Assembly: GCF_040954645.1 (NCBI RefSeq)
Contig: NC_092810.1
Coordinates: 76,788,660 to 76,852,659, forward strand
Source of the DNA: Diabrotica undecimpunctata
Taxonomy: Eukaryota; Arthropoda; Insecta; Coleoptera; Chrysomelidae
Direction: 5' to 3'
DNA length: 64,000 nt
Below, one piece after another: positions 1 through 9,723 of this stretch (position 1 is its first letter; each line of letters starts with the position of its first letter). The notes beneath the pieces are model-generated. The model was not told the DNA's origin and ran no database searches. It was given only the letters and a program-made list of their open reading frames with translations. A program made the translations under genes and the position numbers.

Positions 1-423
1 GTCGTGGAAGACGGGGACGTTACTCTTTCAATCGAGATTGCAAAAATTGTCTCAAAAATTGCAAAGTCTATAAAGAGAGGAGCATCGTTAACAGATACTG
101 CTTTGACGGCTGTACGAATAGCAAAATCCATAATCAAAAGACTTGGTGGTCGTAAAGAAGTTGATGTTCCACGAGTACTACCACTAAAATCTGGAGGTTT
201 CCTACCCCTAATACCTCTATTTGCGGGCCTTTCCGCTTTGGGGGCTTTAGTTGGTGGTGCAGCTGGAGTGGCGAAGACAGTAGTCGACGCAAAGAATGCC
301 CAAAAGAAATTGGAGGAGGATATTCGCCATAACAGGGCAATGGAACACATCGGTTCGGGTCTGTACCTACGTAAGAAACCGAGAGGTGGATTCGGCTTGT
401 ATTTGAAAAAAAACTTCCAATAA
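1..423 (+). CDS. Polinton hydrophobic virion-type protein (pX/mu-like), 5' partial
   Basis: The frame is open from the window edge to TAA at 421-423; the true start lies upstream, since the first possible codon here is GTG. About 139 residues are visible: a Lys-rich N-terminal half, a Gly/Ala/Leu-rich hydrophobic stretch at residues 64-90 (GGFLPLIPLFAGLSALGAL), a charged helix, and a tail with two related motifs, SGLYLRKK and FGLYLKKN. Small basic proteins with such a hydrophobic patch and repeated GLYL tail lie next to the protease in insect Polintons and recall adenovirus core/minor capsid peptides; that assignment is by recollection of family pattern. It lies directly before the protease, in the +1 frame relative to it. 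An A-rich heptamer at its end could cause -1 frameshifting into the protease. Confidence 0.55.
   Translation, partial: VVEDGDVTLSIEIAKIVSKIAKSIKRGASLTDTALTAVRIAKSIIKRLGGRKEVDVPRVLPLKSGGFLPLIPLFAGLSALGALVGGAAGVAKTVVDAKNAQKKLEEDIRHNRAMEHIGSGLYLRKKPRGGFGLYLKKNFQ
408..414 (+). promoter_or_regulatory. Candidate -1 frameshift heptamer A AAA AAC (virion protein into protease)
   Basis: An eight-A run (406-413) followed by C places A AAA AAC exactly in the zero frame of the upstream ORF, three codons before its stop. A -1 slip leads into the protease frame, which is open through 414-791 and shows family-like residues (LPNRPLYDKEI) before its first ATG. No clear downstream pseudoknot was seen. A simple homopolymer indel is the alternative. 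Confidence 0.4.
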
Positions 424-791
424 AGCTACCCAATCGTCCGCTATATGATAAGGAGATTGCACATTATGCGAAGATCCTTAAAATTCCACATTTTCGAGGT
501 GTTTTCATGAATGACGCTCTGCCTAGAGACGGTCCTCGACAACGAAAATGTGCAATAGTAAACTTGGATGTGTCCACACATAACGGAACACATTGGGTAG
601 CATACAGAAAGATAAACAACAACGTAGAGTATTTCGATTCATTTGGTAATTTGAAGCCGACCAAAGAACTTGTTAAGTATCTGGGTGGTGCACGTGCCAA
701 CATTTCCTATAATAACCATCAGTATCATACCTACAATCAAATTATTTGTGGACATTTATGCTTAAAGTTTTTATATAATGGAGCCTACTAA
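423..791 (+). CDS. Polinton adenain-like cysteine protease (PRO)
   Basis: Maturation protease of Polinton/Maverick particles, C5 (adenain) fold. Visible in order: LPNRPLYDKEIAHYAKILKI, then FRGVF, the catalytic His in GTHWVAY (near 586-606), the acidic residue in YFDSFG (near 631-648), and the nucleophile Cys in ICGHLCLKFL (near 745-774). Recognisable family sequence begins at about 423, before the first ATG at 507. Expression may therefore be by frameshift from the preceding ORF or from an unseen upstream start; initiation at ATG 507 would give 94 residues and keep the catalytic residues. It overlaps the next ORF by 14 nt, typical of compact virus-like transcription units. No stop interrupts the domain, so the copy looks recent. 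Confidence 0.85.
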   Translation, partial: KLPNRPLYDKEIAHYAKILKIPHFRGVFMNDALPRDGPRQRKCAIVNLDVSTHNGTHWVAYRKINNNVEYFDSFGNLKPTKELVKYLGGARANISYNNHQYHTYNQIICGHLCLKFLYNGAY

Positions 792-1095
792 AAGTACGGA
801 ACTGCTTATGGACCATATGTTTCGCAAAAAATGTTTTACAGAATTCAGTGAAGAAGAATTAAAATACATACCGCTAGATTATATTATACGAACTGTACGA
901 CCTACAGAATTGTTAAAAATATGGCATAAATTGCCTGGAGAATATCGAAGAGAATTTAACTTGCAGATACTACTTCCCTGCTTCGTACATTATAACAGAC
1001 CAGATTGGAGGACTCACTGGGATGGCCCACCTGATTCTCAAGCTTCATTTCATTTATGTATACTTGCTTTGGAACAAATAAAACTATTAAAGTAA
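778..1095 (+). CDS. Small unknown Polinton-associated ORF
   Basis: A 105-codon ORF starting at ATG 778, inside the last codons of the protease gene, and ending TAA at 1093-1095. It is rich in charged and aromatic residues (EFSEEELKYIPLDYI, LPGEYRREFNLQILLP) with no membrane segment or known motif. The overlap with PRO and the same strand suggest it belongs to the Polinton late gene block. I do not recognise a function. Confidence 0.5.
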   Translation: MEPTKSTELLMDHMFRKKCFTEFSEEELKYIPLDYIIRTVRPTELLKIWHKLPGEYRREFNLQILLPCFVHYNRPDWRTHWDGPPDSQASFHLCILALEQIKLLK

Positions 1096-1156
1096 ATATT
1101 GTTGTTGTTTTTTCCAATATAATAACCTATTAATAGATTGACGTGAGTCAGTCATC

Positions 1157-1224
1157 ATGTCGCAGTTGTTGAGAGTAGACAGCACCAATTATATATTCTC
1201 ATTTCAACCTCCCACACCGATCGT
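1157..1224 (+). pseudogene. Truncated start of the next Polinton ORF
   Basis: ATG at 1157 opens a frame reading MSQLLRVDSTNYIFSF and then proline-rich residues, after which it runs into gypsy integrase sequence near 1224. About 60 bp of AT-rich spacer separates it from the preceding ORF. It may be the first 20 or so codons of another Polinton structural gene. The evidence is only position, orientation and an open frame. Confidence 0.3.
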
Positions 1225-2106
1225 GTTGCAGGTCCACTTCCAGAGACGAATGATGGAAATAAATATATCCTGGTAGCCATGGATTATTTTACGAAATGGA
1301 CTGAGGCCTATGCGATACCAAATCAAGAAGCTGCTACAGTTGCAGAGGTACTGGTTAAAGAATTCTTTAGCCGATTTGGTGTTCCGTTGGAGATCCACTC
1401 AGACCAAGGGCGAAACTTCGAGTCAAACCTTTTCCAAAACGTTTGTAAATTGATTGGTGTCAATAAGACCAGGACGACACCCCTGCATCCTCAATCAGAT
1501 GGAATGGTCGAAAGAATGAACCGAACGATGGGTAAACACATGTCCAAAGTTGTATCAGAACATCAAAGAGATTGGGACCAGCACATTAATTTATTCCTAA
1601 TGGCCTACCGCTCGGCCGTAAATAAAACTACAGGCCAGACTCCAACCTGCTTGACCATGATGTTAGGTCGTGAAGTTCGTTTGCCCTGCGAAATAGACTT
1701 TGGCTGCAGACCTTCTGAAGAACATGTTGCAAGCGAAGATTATGTTGACCGCCTGAAGTTAAGAATGAACAACATTCATGAACTTGCCCGACAACACATT
1801 CAGTTAGCCAGTGACAGAATGAAAGATCAATACGATTCTCGATGCAAGAATGAAAGCTATGAAGTAGGTGATCTTGTTTGGCTTTATAATCCACAACGTC
1901 GTCGAGGCTTGTCTCCCAAACTGCAAAGACAATGGGAAGGTCCGTATGAAATTAAAAAGAGAATAAATGACGTCATATACCGAATTAAGAAATTGCCGAA
2001 AGGTAAACCAAAAGTAGTTCACATAAATCGTCTTGCACCATATGCTGGCTCAAATGAAACAGAAGAAGCACGAACCCTTCAACAGGAGATCAAAGATGAC
2101 CGGTGA
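1225..2106 (+). pseudogene. Ty3/gypsy integrase, 5'-truncated
   Basis: Homology begins abruptly at VAGPLPETNDGNKYILVAMD (near 1225), just at the first catalytic Asp of the retroviral-type integrase core, which is missing. The rest is intact: second Asp in HSDQGRNF, third catalytic residue Glu in SDGMVERMNRTMGKHM, then the C-terminal SH3-like part with KLQRQWEGPYEI and PKVVHINRLAPYAG. There is no chromodomain. The listed frame from ATG 1279 is internal, and reading is open further upstream. Everything 5' of the core (LTR, gag, protease, RT, RNase H) is absent, and Polinton DNA sits at the junction. The copy cannot integrate itself. Confidence 0.9.
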
Positions 2107-2124
2107 CCAAGCTTTAATGAATTT

Positions 2125-2721
2125 ATGTCAAATTACGCAGAGAGAAAGAGTGCTAGATTCGGCGTGACCACAGAAGTTCAGCAGGATCTTTTGAATGTTC
2201 CGCATAACGTCTCTCTAGCCCATTGTGTTGCCCAAGATCTTGAGATGACTAAAGGAATCTCATCCGTATTTTATAAGAAATTCGGTCGTTTGGACGAGTT
2301 AAAAAACCAGCAACCTAAAGTTGGAAGAGTACTGCGATTAGAAGATGGTTCTCGATCCTTGCTGTATATGGTGACCAGGAGGTCGTATACAGACAGGGCA
2401 AGCTACGAGGATATATGGCGTGCTCTAACTAATTTGAAGAAAATTGTGTGCAATTACGACATCAAGAATTTGGCCTTACCCAAGATAGGCCATGCACTAG
2501 ATAATCTGGACTGGAAGATTGTCAGAAGCATGCTTGAAGTAATCTTCCGAGGAACCGGCGTACGAATTACTGTGTGTTGCATTAACCCGATGAGATCGTA
2601 TCCTTCAAAGTCAGTAGACTGGAATTTCTTTCTAAAAGGTTCATGCAGAGCTGGAGAGTCCTGTAGATTCCGCCATCTTGTGCCTACATATAGAGTTGCT
2701 GATCGGGACGATCAGATTTAA
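2125..2721 (+). CDS. Macro-domain (TARG1/OARD1-like) plus CCCH zinc finger protein of a gypsy element
   Basis: Begins with ATG 2125, 18 bp after the integrase stop and before the 3' LTR, so it occupies the third-ORF (env) position. Residues 30-155 match the ADP-ribosyl-ester hydrolase branch of macro domains: LAHCVAQDLEMTKGISSVFY (ADP-ribose binding), a central beta region LLYMVTRRSY, and LPKIGHALDNLDW with the conserved GxxLDxLxW loop, whose Asp is kept. The position of the TARG1 catalytic Lys appears to be Arg (TRRS); this is from memory of the family. A C-terminal CCCH-type finger follows (FFLKGSCRAGESCRFRH), with C-x5-C-x3-H kept but the first Cys replaced by Trp (TGG). The ORF is intact at 198 codons. 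A role in removing ADP-ribose from element proteins or RNA is inference. Confidence 0.85.
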   Translation: MSNYAERKSARFGVTTEVQQDLLNVPHNVSLAHCVAQDLEMTKGISSVFYKKFGRLDELKNQQPKVGRVLRLEDGSRSLLYMVTRRSYTDRASYEDIWRALTNLKKIVCNYDIKNLALPKIGHALDNLDWKIVRSMLEVIFRGTGVRITVCCINPMRSYPSKSVDWNFFLKGSCRAGESCRFRHLVPTYRVADRDDQI

Positions 2722-2732
2722 GAGGGGAGCAG

Positions 2733-3016
2733 TATTACGAACATGCTCTCGGCATGGCCCAGGTAACGGTTGCATTGCATCTCTAATACTCTTCTCGAAG
2801 TTTCACGATGTATCGAGTGCGAGAGAGAATAACCGGTCACGTAGGCGAATTAGAGGTGGGACTACGTCAGAATATTCTCGAACATAATACTTTTGGTATA
2901 TATAGGTAACAATTTTAGAAGTAGAGTTTAGTTGTTAAGACACTACCGAACTGTAAAGTTATAAATAAATATATGTATATAAATTCGAACCGCTCGTTTT
3001 ATTTAATCTCGCTACA
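2733..3016 (+). repeat. 3' LTR of the macro-domain gypsy element
   Basis: Starts after a purine tract (AAGAGGGGAGCAG, 2720-2732) directly following ORF3 and ends in CTCGCTACA at 3016. Termini are TATTACGA and TCGCTACA, imperfect inverted repeats of a TGT-ACA type. It holds a TATA-like TATATATAGG (near 2897) and AATAAA-type signals near 2960. No partner 5' LTR is in the window, so the boundaries are estimated from the purine tract and terminal dinucleotides. Confidence 0.65.
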
Positions 3017-3626
3017 ATATTATTTATATGAAACTGCTGTTTCACAGAATGGAACTATTTAAAACAGTTTAATTTTCCTTGAATTTGTAAAATTAACCAC
3101 AAACCATTTACTTTTTTAAATGTCCGAGTACATTTGGCCCCTATCGAAAATCCAAGTAAACCAATAGAACTCAGAGTTCAGTATTATGAAGATTTTGAAA
3201 AGATGGTGGCAATAAAAACAACATGTGCATGAATCATTATGAAAGATATAAATAAAAGATTGGTCAACGGCATAGGCACGAAGTAAATCTGTGAAAGTAC
3301 TAAAAATAAAAATAAAAAGGGAGAACCCTTAAAAATGTGTGCGCATAAAATGAATACACAATTAATAACATATTTTAGTAACCAAGATCAATGAAAGTAT
3401 ACTATTATCAAGCGGACACAAATCAATGATATACTACATTTTGTCAAACAAAAATTTTCACTACAAACAAGTATTAAACAGGAAAAATTAACTGTGGACA
3501 AAAATTAATTCAATTATAAAGAAATATAAACAAACCATGAAAATTTTATGATTTGAAAGAAAAAATCTATCAAATTAGGTTAGAGCAATAACTGAAATAA
3601 AAGAATCAAGTGGAAACAATGTCATA
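3017..3626. other. AT-rich DNA, no gene seen
   Basis: About 600 bp of A/T-rich sequence with short A and T runs; no ORF, repeat pair or RNA-like fold was recognised on either strand. Confidence 0.6.
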
Positions 3627-4660
3627 TTAATTTGAAAAATTATAATACCAACATAAAAACAGAAATAAAAGAGACTCTATGAGGAAGAAAAATAAAGATA
3701 CTTTATTGAAAGACGTAAAAGTAAAATGATAAGAAATTCCAATCAAGATTTTGAAGCAGCTTTGCTCCATTAGTCCATTTTTGTTGCTTTTTATCACTGT
3801 TTCTCCTTTCTCTTTATCATCATCGTTACGTAGCGCTACAACATTGGGTGAGTCTTCGCTAACTTTTCTCCAAGTTGATCGATTTTCCACGAATCTGTAA
3901 TCAAACGAAATGTTAATTTTTTGAGATATGATTGGAAGTCTTCTCTCCATTACATAATGAGACGCCCAAGTGGCATTCTTCTGTGCTAACTTCCTTCCAT
4001 ACCAGTTTTACAAGTTTGACATCTTGACGTCTATGCATGTGTCCGATCTACCTTAAGCGATTTATTTTTCTGAACAATATCGTTATAAGAGCTTTCTTAT
4101 AACGATATTCTATATTCGTAGTTCTTCCCTATTTTGTCCATGATTCGCATCCATGTATTAAAATAGGTCTAAAGTTTGAATTATGCTCTGTGATTCTTTA
4201 GTGGCATTATTATTAACCACGATTATTTATTCAAGATATTTAAAGTGTTCCATATTTTCGAAATTGTAGTTGTTAACTTTAATATTTTATCTAGATTTAT
4301 TGAATTGGTCTCTTTTGTTGATTCGCTTGTATTTGGTTTTCATTTCGTTGATTTTAAGTGAAACATTTTTCGTGCTCTCTTCACTTTATTGAAGTTTGTG
4401 GACGGGAGAGTTTCTTATTAGAGCTATGAGATCTATATCATTAGCATATGCTAGGAGTGCTTTGTCCCTTGGGCCGTTAATGGAGTACATCTTAAATAGG
4501 CCTTATTTCTATTTTAGTAAGCTGTTCATTAATTTTTTGACTATTTGAATCGAAAATCTGTATTTTATTCGACTGTTTTATAACACAGTTTCTTGGAGCA
4601 TATTTTCATCTTTGGTTTCCCGTATCATTATTACAAGGATTTTGCTGGATATCGACATAG
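3627..4660 (-). pseudogene. Fossil LINE reverse transcriptase C-terminal half
   Basis: On the minus strand, broken frames read LAYANDIDLIAL (4425-4456), equivalent to the LAYADDIDLI catalytic motif with one Asp changed to Asn, then HGCESWTK (near 4136-4158), the motif downstream of the palm in RTE-like and related LINEs. A tail near 3870-3900 reads ENRSTWRKVSEDS, the C-terminal tryptophan region. Many stops and frameshifts separate these parts. An old, inactive insertion. Confidence 0.65.
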
Positions 4661-5395
4661 TAAACCCGGTGGTATGTACATGATGTTGTCATAAGCAACG
4701 TTTAAAAATTTTTCTTACTTTAAATTCATGATTATTTTACTAGGGAATATAGCGTTGTTTAATAATAATAAAGTTCAAGCAACAATTCCTATATGCATTA
4801 ACTCGGTAATGATATTTCTGCTTCCCGATACCAGGTAGCAGTCCCGAAAACATTAAAGCTGCTACACTCATGCTTCTCATTATCCAACAATTAGCTAGTC
4901 CAGAACTATACGCATTATTATGGTACTGATATTGCTGCTGCTTCTCATAAGTGAATAGAATATGCAAGGAAGGTTTTGACAATTTAATAGGATTTTGTGT
5001 TAGAATATTATTTCTCCGAGAAAGTGAAGAATATCTATTTGCTATCCGGATTTAATCCATAAATTAAATAATAGAATGCTATAAAATAATGCTAGTAGTA
5101 GCAAAAAAAGCGGTCTAATAGTCACTAATGAGAAAATCAAATAAATTTTGGTTAACATACAAAAGAGAGGATCTAGAGTAGGGCATAACGGAACAATAAA
5201 GCCATATAATTTTGAAAGATTGCAGCGTCTTAGATATCGTAGGTAACGTTGTTACATAAGAAATAAAAGAAAATATTCAGGTAGCTAACTGATGTATATG
5301 TATATATAACCCTCTTTTAAATCCAAAAGTCTAATTCGAATCCCTAAAATCAGGATATATAAAATAGTAATCAAACCAGTTCAGTAGAAAGGTAC
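4661..5395. other. AT-rich DNA, no gene seen
   Basis: No convincing coding or repeat signal. A short minus-strand frame at 4740-4982 lacks any recognisable domain and is treated as chance. Confidence 0.5.
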
Positions 5396-5712
5396 ACTTG
5401 CGTTTCACTCCACTTTGACCTTTGACCCCTGACGTCACAAGCCCCATTCGCGCTCCGGTCACGCCCCGTGACGACGTCATAGTTTGAACGCTAGCCGGCA
5501 CGGCCAGTAATAATTGGTTATTTTTAATATGAATTAATTTACATACTATTTTTGTATTTCAACTATTTTTATTATCTACTATCTATAAGACAATTTTAAT
5601 CCAAATTATTAAATTATTATTAAATAAAAAATTATATCGTATGTAGGACTCGAACCCAGAACCCACACCACCAAAGTCACGCACTCATATTGATAAGCCA
5701 CATAGACGTCTA
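5396..5712 (-). repeat. tRNA-derived SINE
   Basis: On the minus strand there is an A-box-like TGGCTTATCAATATGAG (near 5684-5700), then a Pol III B-box GGTTCGAGTCC (5645-5655) inside GGGTTCTGGGTTCGAGTCC, with tRNA-like spacing of about 35 nt. An AT-rich body follows, then a GC-rich block (5400-5510) unlike the surroundings. The A/B-box pair with tRNA-like context supports a tRNA-head SINE. The 3' end and target duplication could not be fixed. Confidence 0.6.
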
Positions 5713-5934
5713 AAATCTACTAACAATAATCTGTATAAAAAAAAAACAAACAAGACGTACTATAAGGTATAGGTACTATAGACGTACTCATAGGTATTAT
5801 CTGCGTGTATATAATTTATCATCAGCATGTAATGTACGAAAAAATTCCGATATACTTTATATATTATTGTTCTACAGTAAATGTCAAAGTTGTCGATCTT
5901 TTATATATATCTTTTTATATAGACATGACTCTGT

Positions 5935-6030
5935 TTTTGAATGTGCCTCCAGTAAGTTGTCATTCCATCGTTTTCGTGGTCTTCCTACTGATCGTCTTCC
6001 TATTCCTATCCCGAGCCCGGATGAAATGTG
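5935..6030 (-). pseudogene. LINE ORF2 C-terminal fragment
   Basis: The minus strand encodes RRSVGRPRKRWNDNLLEA, the basic GRPxxRW motif found near the C-terminus of many insect LINE polyproteins. The fragment is short, and flanking sequence in the same frame does not extend the match. Confidence 0.55.
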
Positions 6031-6563
6031 GAGGGTGATTGGCAAGGTTAGCAACCTACCAAACGTAAAAACAAATACTGCTCAAAGAAACAATGTAATA
6101 TGTAGTCGTACAGACAAATAAAAATAGTAAAATGTATTACCGCTCGATAAAAAATCTGTGGTTAGCTGTGTTAAACGACAATAGATATTGCGCTTGGCCT
6201 TTTGACAAAACCGAGTATAGTATACTCTGGCATAGCGTTATAACCAGCATGTTGTTCACCGAGGTAAGTTAAAAATACGTATAAACGAATCAAAAAATTA
6301 AACTGTTCTTGTTACAGATGCTGAGTACGGGAGAGGTAAACAAGACAAAAATATAGACTAAAGGAGAAAAGGCAGAGAACGACTGATGAAGAGATGGTAA
6401 ATATACCTACGCTTTTAAATATTTCTGCATTTTAGGTCGTGATGCAAAATATACAGTAAAATATGTTGGCTTAGTTCTTCGCGAGTGAAGTATTAAGGAT
6501 TACCCTCCTCATTCCCTCCAAAAAACTTGAAATTCTATCGTGATACGCGAAAGGCCTACAGGG
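6031..6563. other. Unassigned DNA with a weak exon-like frame
   Basis: ATG 6133 opens 44 codons without stop, ending at a consensus splice donor (GAG then GTAAGT, near 6263-6271), and a pyrimidine-led acceptor TTGTTACAG occurs near 6318. The predicted peptide matches nothing I know. Otherwise the stretch holds nothing recognised. Confidence 0.25.
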
Positions 6564-7501
6564 TGTCGAGTCGTAAATCTAGGGAGTCTTTTTGATAGTA
6601 AAAAACGTGTAGGAACATAAATTTATTTGAACAATATAATAATAACAATAGTATAAGTATTTAATAATATAATACATACAGGATTTCGATAAATCATCGG
6701 TTAACAGGTGGCTTCTTCTTTGTGTTACAGTGTTCATGTTACAATTACTGGTCTTCTTCTTGTAAATAATGTTTTATCAGCCTTCTTCTGGTTCTCTTAG
6801 TCTCGTAAAATAATTTTTAGGGGCGTCTTCTTTTGGTCTTTAATTTTTCAGGTTTCTTGTACAATACTATTTATAGACCTTCAAGGTTTCTTCTTCTTCT
6901 TTCAGGATTTTCTCGTAAAATAATGTTTACCGAGCTTCTTCTTTCTAGACTTCTCGTAAAATAATGGGAGCTGTTGCTTTCTGGGCTTCTTGTACAGGTT
7001 TGTTTATAAAATTTACGTGAATATAATAGACTTAAGTAATGTCACATCTCTTCCACGGCCTTTCCAAGAGGCAATAAGTCAACATTCTCTGGCATATTCA
7101 AGAATATGTCATAGAATATTGTCGTATTGGAGATGTTTTAGGCCTCGTTAAGATTCCCCGTCATATGTCTCAATATACAGAACATAGAAAGACGTTAGAC
7201 AGGCCTACGACGTATATATTCTGTTTCCTCAACCATGCTTTGCTTATTAAGAAATTGCATATAAACAGTGTATGACTCATTAAATATCTTTTAGTGATCT
7301 GTTGAGTATCTTTTGTATCAGGAGGCTGCACGAACACTACATCTTAACTTAATAAGAACGGTTCATTAATTTGCCAGTGACTCATAACAGATATCTTTTG
7401 GTGATTTGAATGAGCATCTTTTAAGATGGTTATTATACACAGGGTAGGCCAGAATTTAGTTCAACGGCTACTACTTTGGGGTAGTCTACCACTGACTAAC
7501 A
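6564..7501 (-). repeat. LTR, probably the 3' LTR of a lost minus-strand retrotransposon
   Basis: On the minus strand a GGGGGG tract (7507-7513) is followed by TGTTAGTCAGTGG, a purine tract plus LTR start. About 940 bp later the sequence ends in CGACTCGACA (6564 on the plus strand is TGTCGAGTCG). Inside, TCTCGTAAAATAATG and CTTCTTGTA motifs recur between 6770 and 7000, and a pair of similar 30-bp segments occurs near 7280 and 7390. No internal region or second LTR remains, and flanking 4-5-mers do not match, so this is a truncated element rather than a clean solo LTR. Confidence 0.45.
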
Positions 7502-7659
7502 ATACTGCCCCCCATGTTTTTACACTGAAATATACAAATATTCTTCGTAAGCAAAAAAGTGAAAGGGGAAACATGAAAACATACAAAAAAATACAGTAGC
7601 TCTGTAAATCATTTTAAAATGGAAAATAAAATAAACATTGCTAAACTTTAAATAATAGC

Positions 7660-8122
7660 CAATTTTTAACATTGAAATAAGATAACATTCTGAAATTTTG
7701 AATATTGTACAAAGTTTGAATGACAATTTTCAAAGCAATTAATTTTTACATAAAAAATAATTAGCGAGGCATTTTTTAAGATTTGAATGTCGAATTTTGT
7801 ATCTTTAAGCTGTATGTAAGCATTGGAACTGGTTACATTTTCAATTTGTTCTAGTAACTTTGTCATATTGACATCTGCACTAGTTGTTGTCGAGACAGGA
7901 TGATTGAAATTGTCATTTAAAGCCACAATACTGATTCTGTCACCCGTTTTGTAGCCAATTTGTTTTTTTTATATCGTTAAGAGCAGACTCTAATTTATTT
8001 TTCAAAGAGTCTTGATTAAGAGCGCCACCTATACCTATAGTTTTCACAGCACAGTTGGAAGTGCACTGATGAGCATTAAATTTTTTAATTTCTCGCTGGT
8101 TTATAACATTTACATACCACAT
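7660..8122 (-). pseudogene. Second, divergent Polinton polB N-terminal fragment
   Basis: Minus-strand frames (8122-7940, then 7926-7666) read LKNKLESALNDIKK, DNFNHPVSTTTSADVNM and KDTKFDIQILK. These parallel LKNLLENALNDAKK, the FNHP segment and GDTKFDIQIFK at 23825-23460, the start of the other polB. One frameshift lies near 7930. Homology stops just after the IQ(I/L)K-MPR point near 7760. It sits about 80 bp downstream of the first polB stop in the same orientation, so it is a second, rearranged Polinton copy rather than part of the same gene. Confidence 0.65.
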
Positions 8123-8199
8123 CTTAATACGTGTGTACTCTATGCGTGTTCAACTGTGAATGAAGAGATTTCGACATGTGACACACTATCAACAACAAT

Positions 8200-9723
8200 T
8201 TAAGAGGCCTTGTAGCCTAGAGGCAGGGTATCCATAAAGTCATCATTATGTACAATCTTTCGCTTCTTGTAATCCATTTTGAATGTCTTCGACACCCTCT
8301 TTCTGGTTACAATGTCTTTAGTGTGGACATCGCGGGCATATCTGGTCATACTGTAAGGTGATTTGTTTGGTAGGTTCGTGTATGATATCATTCAGCGCTG
8401 AGGCATTGAGTACTAGGCTGTTTTCATAGTTTAGAGTAAAGCCTTTTATTTTAGTCACCTCTTTACCCTTGGCTATTTTTGTAGTAATAACTTTTTGGAC
8501 CAGTTGCCTGCCATTCTACAATATAATCATCTGACCCAAGTTCATCGCTCCAATCGCCTAACATTTCACCTATTTCGACAGTGTTTAGGCCATCATCAAT
8601 ATAAACAATGAAGTCTGTGTCGAAATAAGCTACACCCTCCTCCTAGCCTATCAATCATATCGTACAGTCTTAGACAAGCGTTACTTGTCGTAAATAAAGC
8701 CACAAAAATATTTGTAGATGTGGGTCTTCTACAAATACGTCCTTGCATTCATATGAGACTTGGGCTATATGGTCATTAATAAGTCATGTTGATCTTATCA
8801 TCCATCAAGAGTTCATACTATCTTTTGAGGTCCACAACGTACTCTGTTTCATATTCAAATGCCCAAACTTGCCCCATAGACTATTCAAGCATAGTTTAGC
8901 GACTCCTCGTTTACCAAGATTTGGAGATATTTTCTCTAAGTCTAAGTCTATGCCCAATTGTTCTATTACAATCCGAACGTATTCTTCGTTTGAGGCATAT
9001 GTATGTGGACTAGTTTCTAATTTTTATTTTCATAAAATCTTTGACATAGCCCTTAAATAAATCCGTCGAAGTTTGTTCAAAATTCCACACCTCGTACACC
9101 TTCCAACATTTTATACCCCTTTTCTATGGCTTTATTGATCTCTAGAGTCGTCCCACGTACCTTTTAATGCACGTTCTGAATCATCATAATCATAATTTTC
9201 ACAATCTTCCAAGACGCATTGATTACACAACGGAAACATTAATTTGTCAGTTTTGACAGTAGGACTGGGTGATATAAGTTGGTAGGTGGCAGTATTTGAC
9301 AATGTACTAGGCCAAACCACGAGGGGTCGTATGATTCAGGTGCATGTATTTTAGCAGCACGGCCAACGGGGTAGCGGTCATAATACTGTACCGTCGGATA
9401 AAGCGATACAATATCTATATATCTAAGCTTTTTACCAGTCACATTTAGTTTTATGGCGTTTGTTCGTCCTCCAAAGAATGCTTCACGAGGCTTTAAGGGT
9501 TCAACAATTTGAGGGCTCGGTGCATTTTTACATTCTTTTGATTTTAGCCATTCACATTTCCACATTTCTACTAGTTTGTAACCGGCGTCTTTTATTTGTG
9601 CGGCTCTCCTCAGTGGTCTTTCGTACAAGTCGCTCATTGTTTCGTTATTAACGTAGTTAATTACGTTGGGTGCAAAACACTCTGGGTGGCCATGCCAGAA
9701 ACACCCGTGGTACTGGCACACAG
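8200..9723 (-). pseudogene. Polinton DNA polymerase B, C-terminal half (palm and thumb)
   Basis: Protein-primed family B polymerase of Polintons. From 9723 downward the minus strand reads QYHGCFWHGHPECF, PLKPREAFFGGRTNAIKL, motif A YIDIVSLYPTVQYYDRYPVG (near 9420-9360), motif B KLCLNSLWGKFG (near 8900-8865), motif C YFDTDF (8629-8610; the usual DTDS has Phe for Ser), and a tail DDFMDTLPLGYKA ending with TAA near 8200. The segment 9240-8390 carries several frameshifts and stops. At 9723 it is cut by the LTR of element A. The matching N-terminal half resumes at 21686, and removing element A with one target copy keeps the frame. Dead before or after that insertion. Confidence 0.85.
9720..9723. 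repeat. Target site duplication of element A (ACAG)
   Basis: ACAG at 9720-9723 and again at 21682-21685, immediately outside the two LTRs: a perfect 4-bp duplication as made by Ty3/gypsy integrases. Confidence 0.85.

Noticed and set aside
8743..9060. 105-codon plus-strand ORF
   Set aside because: Lies opposite polB motif B and the neighbouring palm region; no independent similarity.
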